Below, piece after piece: positions 36,813 through 45,837 of a stretch of 64,000 bases of DNA. How positions within the stretch are numbered: the first letter of the stretch is position 1; every line of letters begins with the position of its first letter. Below the pieces are notes generated by a model. The model saw only the letters and a program-made list of their open reading frames with translations, did no database searches and was not told the origin of the DNA. The position numbers and the translations under genes are program-made. This stretch comes from Actinomyces sp. B33 (GTDB lineage: Bacteria > Actinomycetota > Actinomycetes > Actinomycetales > Actinomycetaceae). The DNA lies in assembly GCF_028437565.1 (NCBI RefSeq), contig NZ_JAMRYR010000002.1:403333-467332 (forward strand), given 5' to 3'.

Positions 36813-37844
36813 CTACTCCTCCTTGCCCCAACCCGGCAGGTACGTGCGCTCGGTCTTCTGACGGATCTGCTCCTCCCAGGAGAATTCGGGCTCGGTCCAT
36901 CCGGTGAAGTAGTCGGCGTCGACCTCCTCGGCCCAGGGGGTTCCGGGGCCGGTCGGCGGCCACGCCGGGTCGTCGGTGACCGGGGGGCGGATCTCGGCGA
37001 CCGCGGGGGAGCGCCGCCCGTAACGGAACCACTGGGTGTAGGTGTCGTCGAACAGGGGAGTGCCGTCGTATCGGCCCGCGGGCGTGCCCGTCGGGATCAG
37101 CCCTCCGCCGAGCGCCTTGCGCATGAAGCGGCCGGTGAGCTGCTGCTTCTTGCGGAATTCGAGGACCCTCTTGACGTAGATGTTCTGCAGGTTTGTCATG
37201 CATCCGCCGATGAGCTCGATGTTGACCCAGTTGAGCGCCGTCATGGCCGCCGAAGCCGGTTCGTATCCGATGCGCCAGTGGTTGATCAAACGCGTCCTGC
37301 CCCCGTTGAGCGGCACCATGTAGAAGCACCAGGCGGCGGCGAAATGGCGCATCCCGGGGAACCGGAAGGCGTAGGAGCCCGGAGCCATCGGCGGGTTCTT
37401 CGTGTCGACCCATTGGACGAGGTACTTGCCCGGAACGATATCGGCCCATTCCATCGACATCCCGTGGAAGTCGAAGGCGGCGATATCGCCGGGCATCATC
37501 GAGTCCGGTTGTTGGAATTCCTCTTGGATTTCGTAGGAGTTGAAGAAGGGGAGCCGGGCGAAGACTCGCTCGAGGAATTCTGAGGAGAACGACCCGCTCT
37601 TATCGGCGCCGATCTGTTTGAAAAGTCTCCAGACGGCGTATGCCGGGGCGTCGATGGTGGTGGCGTAGGTCGAGGAATACCCGTTAGCGTAATTCGCGTC
37701 GATGAGGTCGTCGCCCGGATAGCGCCAGGCCGCCTCCTCAGGCGTCGCCTTGCCGGTGAACTGGCTGAAGGCCAACATTCCGCCGAAAACTGCCGCCCCG
37801 AGGGCGCCGAGCGCGATCACCGGTCCTCGGTTCATCGATCTCAT
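36813..37844 (-). CDS. Membrane-anchored SRPBCC/START-like protein
   Basis: Protein of 343 residues with an N-terminal hydrophobic anchor (about 8-27) and an SRPBCC-like domain at about 45-240: YATTIDAPAYAVWRLFKQIGADKSG, then IQEEFQQPDSMMPGDIAAFD and FYMVPLNGGRTRLINHWRI, as in ligand-binding START-fold proteins. A C-terminal Trp/Pro-rich region (290-343) has no known match. The ATG at 37844 has AAGGAGA seven bases upstream; ATG 37835 is an alternative. It forms a two-gene unit with the membrane protein at 35787 and is divergent from the paralog at 38024. Confidence 0.6.
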   Translation of the reverse strand: MRSMNRGPVIALGALGAAVFGGMLAFSQFTGKATPEEAAWRYPGDDLIDANYANGYSSTYATTIDAPAYAVWRLFKQIGADKSGSFSSEFLERVFARLPFFNSYEIQEEFQQPDSMMPGDIAAFDFHGMSMEWADIVPGKYLVQWVDTKNPPMAPGSYAFRFPGMRHFAAAWCFYMVPLNGGRTRLINHWRIGYEPASAAMTALNWVNIELIGGCMTNLQNIYVKRVLEFRKKQQLTGRFMRKALGGGLIPTGTPAGRYDGTPLFDDTYTQWFRYGRRSPAVAEIRPPVTDDPAWPPTGPGTPWAEEVDADYFTGWTEPEFSWEEQIRQKTERTYLPGWGKEE

Positions 37845-38023
37845 GGATCGTCTCCTTCGTCGTCGCAGATGAGTGATGAGAAATTGATTAAAACTGTGAA
37901 GAGCCGGGGTGATGAATTTTGATCCTTGAATGATTCGGCGCCTTCCGAATAGGGCATCAACCCTGCCGATGCGCATTAAAGTACTCCATCAGGACGGGCG
38001 ACGAGCGATTTTGAGGAGGAGAA
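37845..38023. promoter_or_regulatory. AT-rich divergent promoter region of the DUF5692 locus
   Basis: This 179-base stretch is much richer in A and T than its surroundings. It holds an inverted repeat ATTCGG-CGCCTT-CCGAAT (37933-37950), a second dyad AGGG-CATCAA-CCCT (37951-37964) and TAAAGT (37977-37982), a possible rightward -10. AAGGAGA (leftward) and GAGGAGGAG (rightward) ribosome binding sites border it. Confidence 0.5.
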
Positions 38024-39313
38024 ATGAGCACGCTGTTCCTATGGGAGATCGGAACCCCGAAGGTCTATCTGCTGTGGCTCGTCGTGCTCCTGGCCCAGAT
38101 GGCGGTCGCGGAGATCAACCGGCGATGGAATTGGACGATCTTCGCGGTCTGGACGGCCGGGGGGATCCTCCTCATGCCCTACGCCTGGATCCACGGGACC
38201 CCGATGGTCGGCTGGTTCCCCTTCGGCAAGTACGCGATCATGATCCTCACCGCGACGATGACGGGGAGCGTCCTCGTCTACGCCAAGCGCAATCCCGTCA
38301 AGGCGCACACCTACGCGATCTGGCTGGGCGCGGCCCTGTGGCTGGGACTGGCCGTCAACATCATGGAGGCCAATGTCCGCGACCTGACGATCTGGGCGAA
38401 CGCCGACGTCTACTACGAGTGCGGCGCCGATTGGCGATGCCTCAAGTCCGTCAACGACGCTCATACGATCGACATGATCGCCGGGCTCCCCGAGGCCCGG
38501 GGAGTCTCAGCGCCGATCCACTCGCAGGAGTGGTACGAGGCCGTGGCCGCCGCCCTCCGTGAGCGCCGCATCGGTATCGACCCCGCGACCGGGTTCCGGA
38601 CGATCGGCGGGTATTGGAACCTCATGTCCGCCGCCGCGGGCCTGCTCAACATCGTCACCATCACGGGGCTGGGCAAGATCATCGCGACGTCGCCGGGCAA
38701 GCAGAGGGTGCGGGGGCTGATCTGGGTCGATATGGTCTGGCCCTGGGTGATCGCCTACGACCTGTGGAACCACGCGTTCCTCTACAACTCCCTAGCCGAC
38801 TACACGTGGTACTGCACGCTCGCCCTCCTCCTGGCGTGCACGATCCCGGCGTTCACCTGGGCCAAGGGTCAGTGGATCTGGTTCCGGTGCTTCACGCTGG
38901 TCTTCTGGATCTCGATGAACACCCTGCTGCCCGAGCTCCTCGTCCCGCCGAACTCGACGTTCAACTTCGCGACGATGGACCCGCGTGCCAACATCGTCTG
39001 CTCCGGCCTGGCCCTCGCGGCCAATGCGGCCCTCTTCGCCTACTGGCTCGCGAAGATCCTGCGGCATCGCCGCAATCCTCTGACCGGGGTGCTCTACCCC
39101 GAGCTCGGCGAGTTCCGGGCGATCGTGCGCGAGCACTGCGACGACCGCGACAAGTACTTCCTCGTCGACCGGATCCGGGAGACGCCGGCCGACCTCGGGT
39201 TCGATCCGGATTCCCCGGAGCCCCCGGCCGACGGGTACGCCTCGTGGATGCCGTGGTGGCGCGGGCGGGATCGGCGCTACCCCAAGCCCCGGGTGCCGAT
39301 GCGGCGCGGATGA
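38024..39313 (+). CDS. Polytopic membrane protein, DUF5692-like (paralog 2)
   Basis: Integral membrane protein of 429 residues, paralogous to the product at 35787. Shared signatures are GWFPFGK (63-69), AVNIMEANVRD (110-120), VDMVWPWVIAYDLWN (AYDLWN at 244-249), YNSLADYTWY and ACTIPAF (271-277). It has an extra stretch of about 65 residues between 121 and 195, including the pair Cys133/Cys139, which probably forms a loop outside the cell. The C-terminal 85 residues are hydrophilic. GAGGAGGAG precedes the ATG. Function unknown. Confidence 0.72.
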   Translation: MSTLFLWEIGTPKVYLLWLVVLLAQMAVAEINRRWNWTIFAVWTAGGILLMPYAWIHGTPMVGWFPFGKYAIMILTATMTGSVLVYAKRNPVKAHTYAIWLGAALWLGLAVNIMEANVRDLTIWANADVYYECGADWRCLKSVNDAHTIDMIAGLPEARGVSAPIHSQEWYEAVAAALRERRIGIDPATGFRTIGGYWNLMSAAAGLLNIVTITGLGKIIATSPGKQRVRGLIWVDMVWPWVIAYDLWNHAFLYNSLADYTWYCTLALLLACTIPAFTWAKGQWIWFRCFTLVFWISMNTLLPELLVPPNSTFNFATMDPRANIVCSGLALAANAALFAYWLAKILRHRRNPLTGVLYPELGEFRAIVREHCDDRDKYFLVDRIRETPADLGFDPDSPEPPADGYASWMPWWRGRDRRYPKPRVPMRRG

Positions 39314-39362
39314 CGGACGTTCCCGACTCGCCCTGCCCTCCCGGCGGGACGGGCCGGGCGGG

Positions 39363-40703
39363 TCATTCCTCGCCGGCGACGAGGCGGCCCGACGAGTGGG
39401 CGCCGAGGCGCTCGAGGGCGAGGCGGCCGACCATCTGCTGGTTCGTCGTCGTGCGCTGGGAGCGCACGCCGGAGATGAAGCTGAAGAACCAGTGGACGAG
39501 CGTGCCGATCTGCGACTTGAAGCCGACGATGTACAGCAGGTGGAGGAAGCACCAGGCGATCCACGCGGGCAGTCCCGTCAGGCGGAACCGGCCCATCGAG
39601 ACGACCGCCTTGAAACGGGCGATCGTCGCCATCGAGCCCTTGTCCCGGTAGGAGAACGCCCGGTCGGAGCAGTCGCGTCCGGCGAGGCGGTCCTTGATGA
39701 TCGAGGCGGCGAAGGACGCGGACTGGATCGCCCCCTGGGCGACGCCGGGAACCCCGGGCACGCTCATCATGTCGCCGAGGACGAAGATCTCCGGATGGCC
39801 GGGGACGGTCAGGTCGGGGCCGACGACGACGCGCCCGGCGCGGTCGATCTCGACGCCCGTGCGCTCGGCGAGGACGCGGCCCAGCTCGCAGGCCTGGACT
39901 CCGGCCGCCCAGACCTTGCACGTCGACTCGATGACCTCGGTGGAGCCGTCGGCGAACCTCAGGGTGACGGTCGAGGCGTCGAGGTCGGTGACGAGGGCGT
40001 TCATCCGGATCTCGACCCCGAGCCTGTCGAGTTCGCGCCGGGTCTTGTCCCCGAGCCGCTCGCCGAAGACGGGCAGGGGGCGGTCGGCCCCGTCGACGAG
40101 GACGACGCGGGCGCGGGTCGGGTCGATCCTGCGGAACTCCCCCTTGAGGGTCTTCGAGGCGAGCTCGCGGATCTGGCCGGCCATCTCGACGCCCGTCGGC
40201 CCGGCGCCGACGACGACGAAGGTCAGCAGGCGCTCGACCTCGGCCTCGTCCTCGGCGATCTCGGCGGCCTCGAAGGCCCCGAAGATGCGGGCGCGCAGTT
40301 CGAGGGCGTCGTCGATGGTCTTCATGCCGGGGGCGAAGACGGCGAAGTGGGGGTTGCCGAAGTAGGACTGCCCCGCTCCGGCGGCGACGATCAGCGTGTC
40401 GTACCCGGTGGTGTGGGACTCGTTGTGGTTGCGCCAGCGGACCTCGCGGGCCTCGACGTCGATGTCCTCGACGAGGGCCTGCAGGACGGTGATGTTGCGG
40501 TGGCGCTTGAGGATCTCGCGAGTCGTCGGCGCGATGTCCCCCTCGGAGAGGATCCCGGTGGCGACCTGGTAGAGGAGGGGTTGGAAGAGGTGGTGGCTCG
40601 TGCGCGCCAGGAGCGTGATGTCGGCGTCCTGCCCCGCCAGTTGCCGTGCGGCCCGCAGCCCTGCGAACCCCGAGCCGATGATGACGATGCGATGGCGGGA
40701 CAT
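39363..40703 (-). CDS. ndh: Type II NADH dehydrogenase
   Basis: Single-subunit, non-proton-pumping NADH:quinone oxidoreductase, peripheral on the inner membrane, 446 residues. It has the FAD-binding dinucleotide fold RIVIIGSGFAGLRAAR (4-19), the NAD-binding VVVGAGPTGVEMAG (about 164-177) and the FAD segment IFVLGDMM. The C-terminal AWIAWCFLHLLYIVGF is the membrane-attaching helix of NDH-2. GAAGGAGA precedes the ATG, and an AT-rich TAATAT upstream (near 40736-40731) could be the -10. Confidence 0.93.
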   Translation of the reverse strand: MSRHRIVIIGSGFAGLRAARQLAGQDADITLLARTSHHLFQPLLYQVATGILSEGDIAPTTREILKRHRNITVLQALVEDIDVEAREVRWRNHNESHTTGYDTLIVAAGAGQSYFGNPHFAVFAPGMKTIDDALELRARIFGAFEAAEIAEDEAEVERLLTFVVVGAGPTGVEMAGQIRELASKTLKGEFRRIDPTRARVVLVDGADRPLPVFGERLGDKTRRELDRLGVEIRMNALVTDLDASTVTLRFADGSTEVIESTCKVWAAGVQACELGRVLAERTGVEIDRAGRVVVGPDLTVPGHPEIFVLGDMMSVPGVPGVAQGAIQSASFAASIIKDRLAGRDCSDRAFSYRDKGSMATIARFKAVVSMGRFRLTGLPAWIAWCFLHLLYIVGFKSQIGTLVHWFFSFISGVRSQRTTTNQQMVGRLALERLGAHSSGRLVAGEE

Positions 40704-40774
40704 GATTCTCCTTCAATTAAGTCAGGAGAATATTAGCAAATTCGCAGGATGCGGATCCGCGGCGATTCGACGCT

Positions 40775-42223
40775 TCAGGGGGTGAGAAGCGCCACCGCCG
40801 CCGCCGGATCGGGCTTGCCGTTGGCGGTCAGCGGCAGCGCCTCGACAGCCTCCACGCGTCGGACCGTCTCCCAGGGGGCGAGGACGCCCGCCAGCTCGCG
40901 GGCGAGAACACGCGGATCGAGGCCATCGGCCCCCCGGTCGGCGACGACGACGGCCGCGACGACCTGGCCCCAGCGCTCGTCGGGGAGCCCGACGACGAGG
41001 GCGGCGCGGATCCCCTCGAGGCCAACGAGCGCCTGCTCGACGCGCGCGGGGGCGACGAGCTCGCCGCCCGTGTTGATCATCCTCGCCGCCCGGCCGACCA
41101 TGCTCACCCACCCGTGGGCGTCCACGGACCCGAGGTCCCCGGTCCCCAGCCATTCGTCCCCGGTGACCACGCCCGGCCCCCGGACCTGGATCTCGCCGAT
41201 CGCCCCGCTCGGGCATGGGGCCCCGTGAGCGTCGACGACCCGCAGGTCGACGTAGGGGAAGGGCCGGCCGATGGACCCGGAGGGGCCGGGGGAGTCGGGG
41301 GCCAGCATCGCGCCGGCCCCGCAGGTCTCGGTCATCCCCCAGACGTGGATCGGGGCGAGACCATGGGCGCGCATCCGGGCGTCGAGCGCGGGCGAGAGGG
41401 CGTCGCCGCCGACGAGGGGCCGGGTCCATGAGGACACGTCGCCCCCGTGCTCGTCGAGGGCGTCGAGGAGCGCGTGGCACATCGTCGGGACGACGAACAT
41501 CATCGAGATCCGGTGGCGCTCGATGGCCCGGAGGATGGCGCGCGCGTCGAATCCGGGAAGGAGGACGACGGTGCCGCCGTGGCTGAAGACGTCCAGCGAC
41601 GTCCCGTTGAACCCGCCGATGTGCGACATCGGCGCGCACACCCCGACGATGTCGCGCGCGGGCGAGTACTCGAAGCCGTCGCGGAAGCACGTGGACCCCC
41701 ACCACAGCATCGAGTGGCTGAGCTCGACGGGCCGGGCCCGGCCCGTCGTCCCCGAGGTGAAGAGGATCGCCGCCGTCTCATAGCAGCGGGAGGGCGGATC
41801 CCCCTCGATGGCGGCCGCGCCGTCGACGGCGGCGGACAGCTCCGCCAGCGCGAGGAAACGGATCCCCCCGGGGGCGTCGACGCGCTCGCCGACGACGAGG
41901 CGCGCCCCCGCAGCCTCCACGCGCTCGACGACCTGGAGGGCGGGCAGGCGATCGGACAGGGGGACGGTGACCGCGCCGATCCACGCGCACGCCAGGTGGA
42001 CGAGGAAATGCCACGCCGAGTTCGGCGCGACCACCGCGACCCGGTCTCCGGGGCCGATCCCCGCCTCGGACAGGACCGTCGCCGTCCGCCGGACGGCGAC
42101 GGCGGCCTCGCCCACGGTCCACGTCCGGTCGGCCCCGACGTCGACGAGGCTGAGACGATGCGGGTGCTGCTCGGCGGCGCGCACGAGCGCGCGCGCCGGT
42201 CCGCAGTCCGGGACTGCCCTCAT
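40775..42223 (-). CDS. AMP-dependent acyl-CoA ligase family protein
   Basis: ANL-superfamily adenylating enzyme of 482 residues. Core motifs are [18 protein letters not shown] (A3), [10 protein letters not shown] (A5), [32 protein letters not shown] (A7-A8) and LTANGKPD near the end with the catalytic Lys (A10). Substrate unknown; menaquinone (MenE-like) and fatty acid ligases are both possible. The ATG overlaps the lipA stop by four bases, so it is translated with lipB and lipA, which hints at an acyl-activation role connected with lipoate. That link is inference. Confidence 0.88.
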   Translation of the reverse strand: MRAVPDCGPARALVRAAEQHPHRLSLVDVGADRTWTVGEAAVAVRRTATVLSEAGIGPGDRVAVVAPNSAWHFLVHLACAWIGAVTVPLSDRLPALQVVERVEAAGARLVVGERVDAPGGIRFLALAELSAAVDGAAAIEGDPPSRCYETAAILFTSGTTGRARPVELSHSMLWWGSTCFRDGFEYSPARDIVGVCAPMSHIGGFNGTSLDVFSHGGTVVLLPGFDARAILRAIERHRISMMFVVPTMCHALLDALDEHGGDVSSWTRPLVGGDALSPALDARMRAHGLAPIHVWGMTETCGAGAMLAPDSPGPSGSIGRPFPYVDLRVVDAHGAPCPSGAIGEIQVRGPGVVTGDEWLGTGDLGSVDAHGWVSMVGRAARMINTGGELVAPARVEQALVGLEGIRAALVVGLPDERWGQVVAAVVVADRGADGLDPRVLARELAGVLAPWETVRRVEAVEALPLTANGKPDPAAAVALLTP

Positions 42224-43278
42224 GACGCGACGGAGGCCGCTGCGCGCGCCCGGCGCGCCCGACGCTCCCGCAGGGAGGCGAGGACGGTGCTCGCCTCCTG
42301 GAGGGTCGTCCCCGAGTCGTCGAGGTGGGCGAGCTCCTCGGGCAGCTCGAGCCCGCGCGCCCGCATCCCCTTGGCCCACAGGAGTCCGGCGCGGTACGAC
42401 GAGCGCACCATCGGACCGGCCATGACCCCGGCGAATCCCATCGACTCGGCGGTGGCCGCGAGCTCGAGGAACTCCTCGGGGTGGACCCACCGGTCGATCG
42501 GGTGATGGAGCGGCGAGGGCCGCAGGTACTGGGTGAGGGTCAGCAGGTCGCAGCCGGCGTCGTGCAGGTCGCGCATCGACGCCTCGATCTCCTCGCGGGT
42601 CTCGCCCATGCCGAGGATGAGGTTCGACTTCGTGATCATCCCTGCGTCGTGGGCCCGCCGGATCATCGCGAGCGACCGGTCGTAGCGGAAGGCCGGGCGG
42701 ATCTTCTTGAAGATCCGCGGGACGGTCTCGAGGTTGTGGGCGAACACCTGCGGCCCGGCCTCGACGACCATGTCGATCGACTGCTCCTGGCCGCGGAAAT
42801 CGTCGACGAGCAGTTCGACGCCGGTGCCGGGGGCGCTCGCGCGGATCAGCCGGCAGGTCTCGGCGTACAGCCAGGCCGCGCCGTCGGGCAGGTCGTCGCG
42901 CGCGACCCCCGTGATCGTCACGTAGCGCAGCTGCAAGTCGGCGACCGACTGGGCGATGCGCGCGGGCTCGTCGCGGTCGTACTCGCCGGGCCGCCCCGTC
43001 GCGATGTCGCAGAAGTCGCAGCGGCGCGTGCACAGCGCCCCGCCCAGGAGGAACGTCGCCTCCCGGTCCTGCCAGCACTCGTAGATGTTCGGGCACCCGG
43101 CCTCGGCGCACACGGTGTGCAGGCCGCGCGAGCGCGACAGGGCCCGCATGTCCTGGTAGTTGTCGCCGGCCCGGGCGGTCGTCCGGATCCACTCGGGCTT
43201 GGACTCGATGGGGGTCTGGGAGTTGCGGACCTCGACGCGCAAGAGCTTGCGGCCCTCGGGATCGGGAAGCGTGCTCAT
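42220..43278 (-). CDS. lipA: Lipoyl synthase
   Basis: Radical SAM enzyme inserting two sulfurs into octanoyl groups on lipoyl domains, 352 residues. It has both iron-sulfur sites: the auxiliary cluster Cys57, Cys62, Cys68 ([12 protein letters not shown]) and the SAM cluster Cys83, Cys87, Cys90 (CTRRCDFC). The RSSYRAG end motif that supplies the serine ligand is visible as MVRSSYRAG. The start overlaps lipB by four bases. Confidence 0.97.
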   Translation of the reverse strand: MSTLPDPEGRKLLRVEVRNSQTPIESKPEWIRTTARAGDNYQDMRALSRSRGLHTVCAEAGCPNIYECWQDREATFLLGGALCTRRCDFCDIATGRPGEYDRDEPARIAQSVADLQLRYVTITGVARDDLPDGAAWLYAETCRLIRASAPGTGVELLVDDFRGQEQSIDMVVEAGPQVFAHNLETVPRIFKKIRPAFRYDRSLAMIRRAHDAGMITKSNLILGMGETREEIEASMRDLHDAGCDLLTLTQYLRPSPLHHPIDRWVHPEEFLELAATAESMGFAGVMAGPMVRSSYRAGLLWAKGMRARGLELPEELAHLDDSGTTLQEASTVLASLRERRARRARAAASVAS

Positions 43279-43946
43279 TGGGGGCTCCTATTGACGAGGC
43301 CGTCGTCGGCCGAGGCGAGCTGGGGGAGGATCGATTCGACCAGGCGGGGGAGCAGGGCGTCGGCCGCCGCCGAGACGGTCGTCGACACGCCCTCCCACGA
43401 CAGGCAGGCGACGTCGGCGTCGGTCAGCCCGCAGGGGATGATCCCGCTGAACGCCGAGTCCGGGTCGATGTCGACGTTGAGGGCGAGTCCGTGGAGGGTC
43501 GCCCCCCGGGCGACCTTGAGGCCGATGGCGCAGATCTTGCGGTCCCGCCGCCCCTCGTCGGTGAGCCACACCCCGGCCCGGCCCTCGATGCGATGGGCGT
43601 CGAGGCCCCACTCGTCGCGGACCGTCGAGATGACGCCGGCCTCGACCGAGCGGATCCAGGCGACGAGGTCGACGGGCTCCCTCAGTCGGACGACGGGGTA
43701 GACGACGAGCTGGCCGGGCCCGTGCCAGGTGGCCGACCCGGCCCGGTCGACGTGGATCACGGGCAGCGGGGCGTCGGGGAGGTCCTCGGGGCGCGTGTGG
43801 CGCCCGGCGGTGATCGTCGGCGTCATCTGCGACACGACGAGGCGGTCGGGCCCCCCTCGAAGGACGTCGGCGTGGAGGCGTCGCTGAAGGTCGTCAACCT
43901 CCTCGTAGCCGACGAGGCCCGAGCCGAGCAGGTTGATGACGTCCAC
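43275..43946 (-). CDS. lipB: Octanoyltransferase LipB
   Basis: Transfers octanoate from octanoyl-ACP to lipoyl-dependent proteins, 223 residues. Markers are [17 protein letters not shown] (about 72-88), [12 protein letters not shown] with the active-site Lys, and FSGIIPCGL with the catalytic Cys. It heads the lipB-lipA-ligase unit. The only acyl-carrier-like gene in this window lacks its serine, so the octanoyl donor is encoded elsewhere or the activating ligase plays a part. Confidence 0.95.
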   Translation of the reverse strand: MDVINLLGSGLVGYEEVDDLQRRLHADVLRGGPDRLVVSQMTPTITAGRHTRPEDLPDAPLPVIHVDRAGSATWHGPGQLVVYPVVRLREPVDLVAWIRSVEAGVISTVRDEWGLDAHRIEGRAGVWLTDEGRRDRKICAIGLKVARGATLHGLALNVDIDPDSAFSGIIPCGLTDADVACLSWEGVSTTVSAAADALLPRLVESILPQLASADDGLVNRSPQ

Positions 43947-44241
43947 GAATCGACAGGGTAGCCCCCATGCGCCGACCTTTCGACTCGACGGGGGAGGCCC
44001 TCGCGGAATGAGGGGAACGCCATCATGGAGACCCGATCACGGCGCGCATCCGCCCTACGACCGAGGGCAGCAGGGCGGCCGCGATCTAGGGGACGGGATC
44101 GGCGCATGTGCCGTTTCGACGCCTGGACCGTCAAACGGCGATCTCCCCACGGGCGGGATCGGCGGAGGCGGTGGCGGTTGCGCGGGGGCCGCAGGAGCGC
44201 GCTCCTGCGGGAATCGGGCGGCCCGCCGATAGACTGGCGCC
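43947..44241. promoter_or_regulatory. Divergent gap between lipB and the Nif3-like gene
   Basis: No credible gene is seen. A bulged hairpin joins CCGTTT (44111-44116) with AAACGG (44133-44138). A perfect 22-base palindrome, CCGCAGGAGCG and its complement, lies at 44189-44210. TAGACT at 44230-44235 is a good -10, seven bases before the ATG at 44242. Confidence 0.55.
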
Positions 44242-45090
44242 ATGGCACGGACATGGACGGTTTCGCACGTGTGCTCCCTCATGGAGCGGTGGTACCCCGC
44301 GGCGACCGCGGAATCATGGGATCGGGTCGGCCTGATCCTGGGGGACGGCGACCGCCCGGTCCGCACCGTCCTCCTCGCCGTCGACCCGGTGGGGGCCGTC
44401 GCCGACGAGGCGATCGCCCTCGGGGCGGACATGATCATCACCCACCATCCGCTCCTCCTGAGGGGCGCCTCCTTCCTCCCGGAATCGGATCCCAAGGGGA
44501 GGATCGTCGCCCGCCTGATCCGTGCGGGGATCGCCCTGCTCAACGCGCACACGAACGCCGACTGCGCCTCGGACGGCGTGGCCCGGGCCCTCGCCGACCT
44601 CGTGGGGATCCGGGGCGCCGTCCCCTTCGAGGAGGCGGGCACCGACGACGAGGGCCGTCCGATCGGGCACGGCAGGATCGGCCAGATCGACCCGATGAGC
44701 CTCTCCGACCTCGCCGATCTCGTCGCCTCGCGCCTGCCGGAGGGGCCCACGGGCCTCCTCGTCGGCGGGGACGAGGAGCGGATCGTCGAGCGCGTCGCGG
44801 TCTCCGGCGGCTCGGGGGACTCCTTCCTCGGCCGCGTCCGCGACCTCGGCGCCGACGCCTACCTGTGCGCCGACCTGCGCCACCACCCGGCCTCGGAGCA
44901 CCTGGAGGCGGGCTCCCCGGCGCTGCTGTGCGCGAGCCACTGGGCGACCGAGTGGCCATGGCTGCCGGTCCTGGCCGAACGGCTCGCGAGGGCCGAGGCC
45001 CGCGACGACGCGGGGGTCGAGGTCGTAGTCTCTACCATTGTCACCGAGCCGTGGACCAGCCACCGGCCGACCCAGGGAGGACGCGCGTGA
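44242..45090 (+). CDS. Nif3-like dinuclear metal centre protein
   Basis: Nif3/YbgI/YqfO family protein of 282 residues, cytosolic, activity uncertain (GTP cyclohydrolase I type 2-like). Metal-site motifs are ITHHPLL (about 66-72), N-AHTN-D and the C-terminal CADLRHH-A-E and SHW-TEWPWL. It lacks the PII-like insert of the longer YqfO type. The transcript is probably leaderless. The next gene overlaps its stop as GTGA, the conserved pairing in actinobacteria. Confidence 0.9.
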   Translation: MARTWTVSHVCSLMERWYPAATAESWDRVGLILGDGDRPVRTVLLAVDPVGAVADEAIALGADMIITHHPLLLRGASFLPESDPKGRIVARLIRAGIALLNAHTNADCASDGVARALADLVGIRGAVPFEEAGTDDEGRPIGHGRIGQIDPMSLSDLADLVASRLPEGPTGLLVGGDEERIVERVAVSGGSGDSFLGRVRDLGADAYLCADLRHHPASEHLEAGSPALLCASHWATEWPWLPVLAERLARAEARDDAGVEVVVSTIVTEPWTSHRPTQGGRA

Positions 45091-45830
45091 ACGCTTCGCA
45101 TCAGGACCAGCTGCTCCTGCTCGACCTGCAGGACCTCGATCGGCGCGAGTCCTCGCTGCGCCACCGCCGCGACTCCCATCCCGCCCACGCCACGGTCCGG
45201 GAACTCGCCGGACGGGCCGAGGACCTCCAGCGCGCCGCGATCGCCCAGACGGCGGTGATCTCCGACATCGGCCGGGAGATCACCCGCATCGAGGACGAGC
45301 TCGCCAAGGTCTCCGAGCGCCGCGCCCGCCAGCAGGGCCGGATCGAGGCGAACCAGGTCCCGCTGCGCGACATCTCGTCGATGGAGCACGAGATCGCCCA
45401 GATGGATCTGCGCCTGAGGAGCCTGGAGAACGACCAGCTCGCCGCCGAGGAACGCCGCGAGGCCGCCGAGGCCGCGCGTACGGCGATGAGGGACGAGGCC
45501 GCGGCCATCGCCGCCGACGTCGAGGCCGCCAAGGCCTCCTTCGCCGAGGACACGGCCGCGACCGATGAGGAGCTGCGCGAGGTCATCGCGCGCCGCCGCG
45601 ATCTCGCCGCGTCCGTGCCGGCGGGCCTCCTCGACGAGTACGAGCACGCTCGGAGCCGCAACGGGGTCCTCGCCGTCCTCGAGGTCCGCGACGGCTACGG
45701 CGTCGGCGTGGCCGCCGACCTCTCCCCCCTCGAGCTCGAGCAGATCCGCCTGACCCCCGACGACAGGCTCTACATCACCGAGGACACCCAGCAGATCGTC
45801 GTGCGCACCCTCCCGGGCGAAAGGGCCTGA
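45087..45830 (+). CDS. Coiled-coil protein of the C4-type zinc-ribbon family, ribbon lost
   Basis: Protein of 247 residues of the family annotated as zinc ribbon domain protein (CdsZ-like), normally next to Nif3 and rnpB. Residues about 8-180 form a long charged coiled coil. In the family the C-terminus has two CxxC pairs; here the aligned segment (from GVLAVLEVRDGYGVG to ITEDTQQIVVRT) contains no cysteine although LSPLELEQIR is kept. The metal site is therefore gone while the fold may remain. It ends seven bases from the convergent yaaA. Confidence 0.82.
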   Translation: MNASHQDQLLLLDLQDLDRRESSLRHRRDSHPAHATVRELAGRAEDLQRAAIAQTAVISDIGREITRIEDELAKVSERRARQQGRIEANQVPLRDISSMEHEIAQMDLRLRSLENDQLAAEERREAAEAARTAMRDEAAAIAADVEAAKASFAEDTAATDEELREVIARRRDLAASVPAGLLDEYEHARSRNGVLAVLEVRDGYGVGVAADLSPLELEQIRLTPDDRLYITEDTQQIVVRTLPGERA

Positions 45831-45837
45831 CCGTCCC

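Noticed and set aside
35584..39362. Genomic island integrated at tRNA-Val.
   Set aside because: I looked for a second copy of the tRNA 3' end near 39310-39362 and found none, and there is no integrase in the segment. The locus looks accessory but not as a tRNA-targeted island.
39314..39362. Terminator between the DUF5692-like gene and ndh.
   Set aside because: Only weak overlapping GC dyads are seen; no single convincing hairpin.
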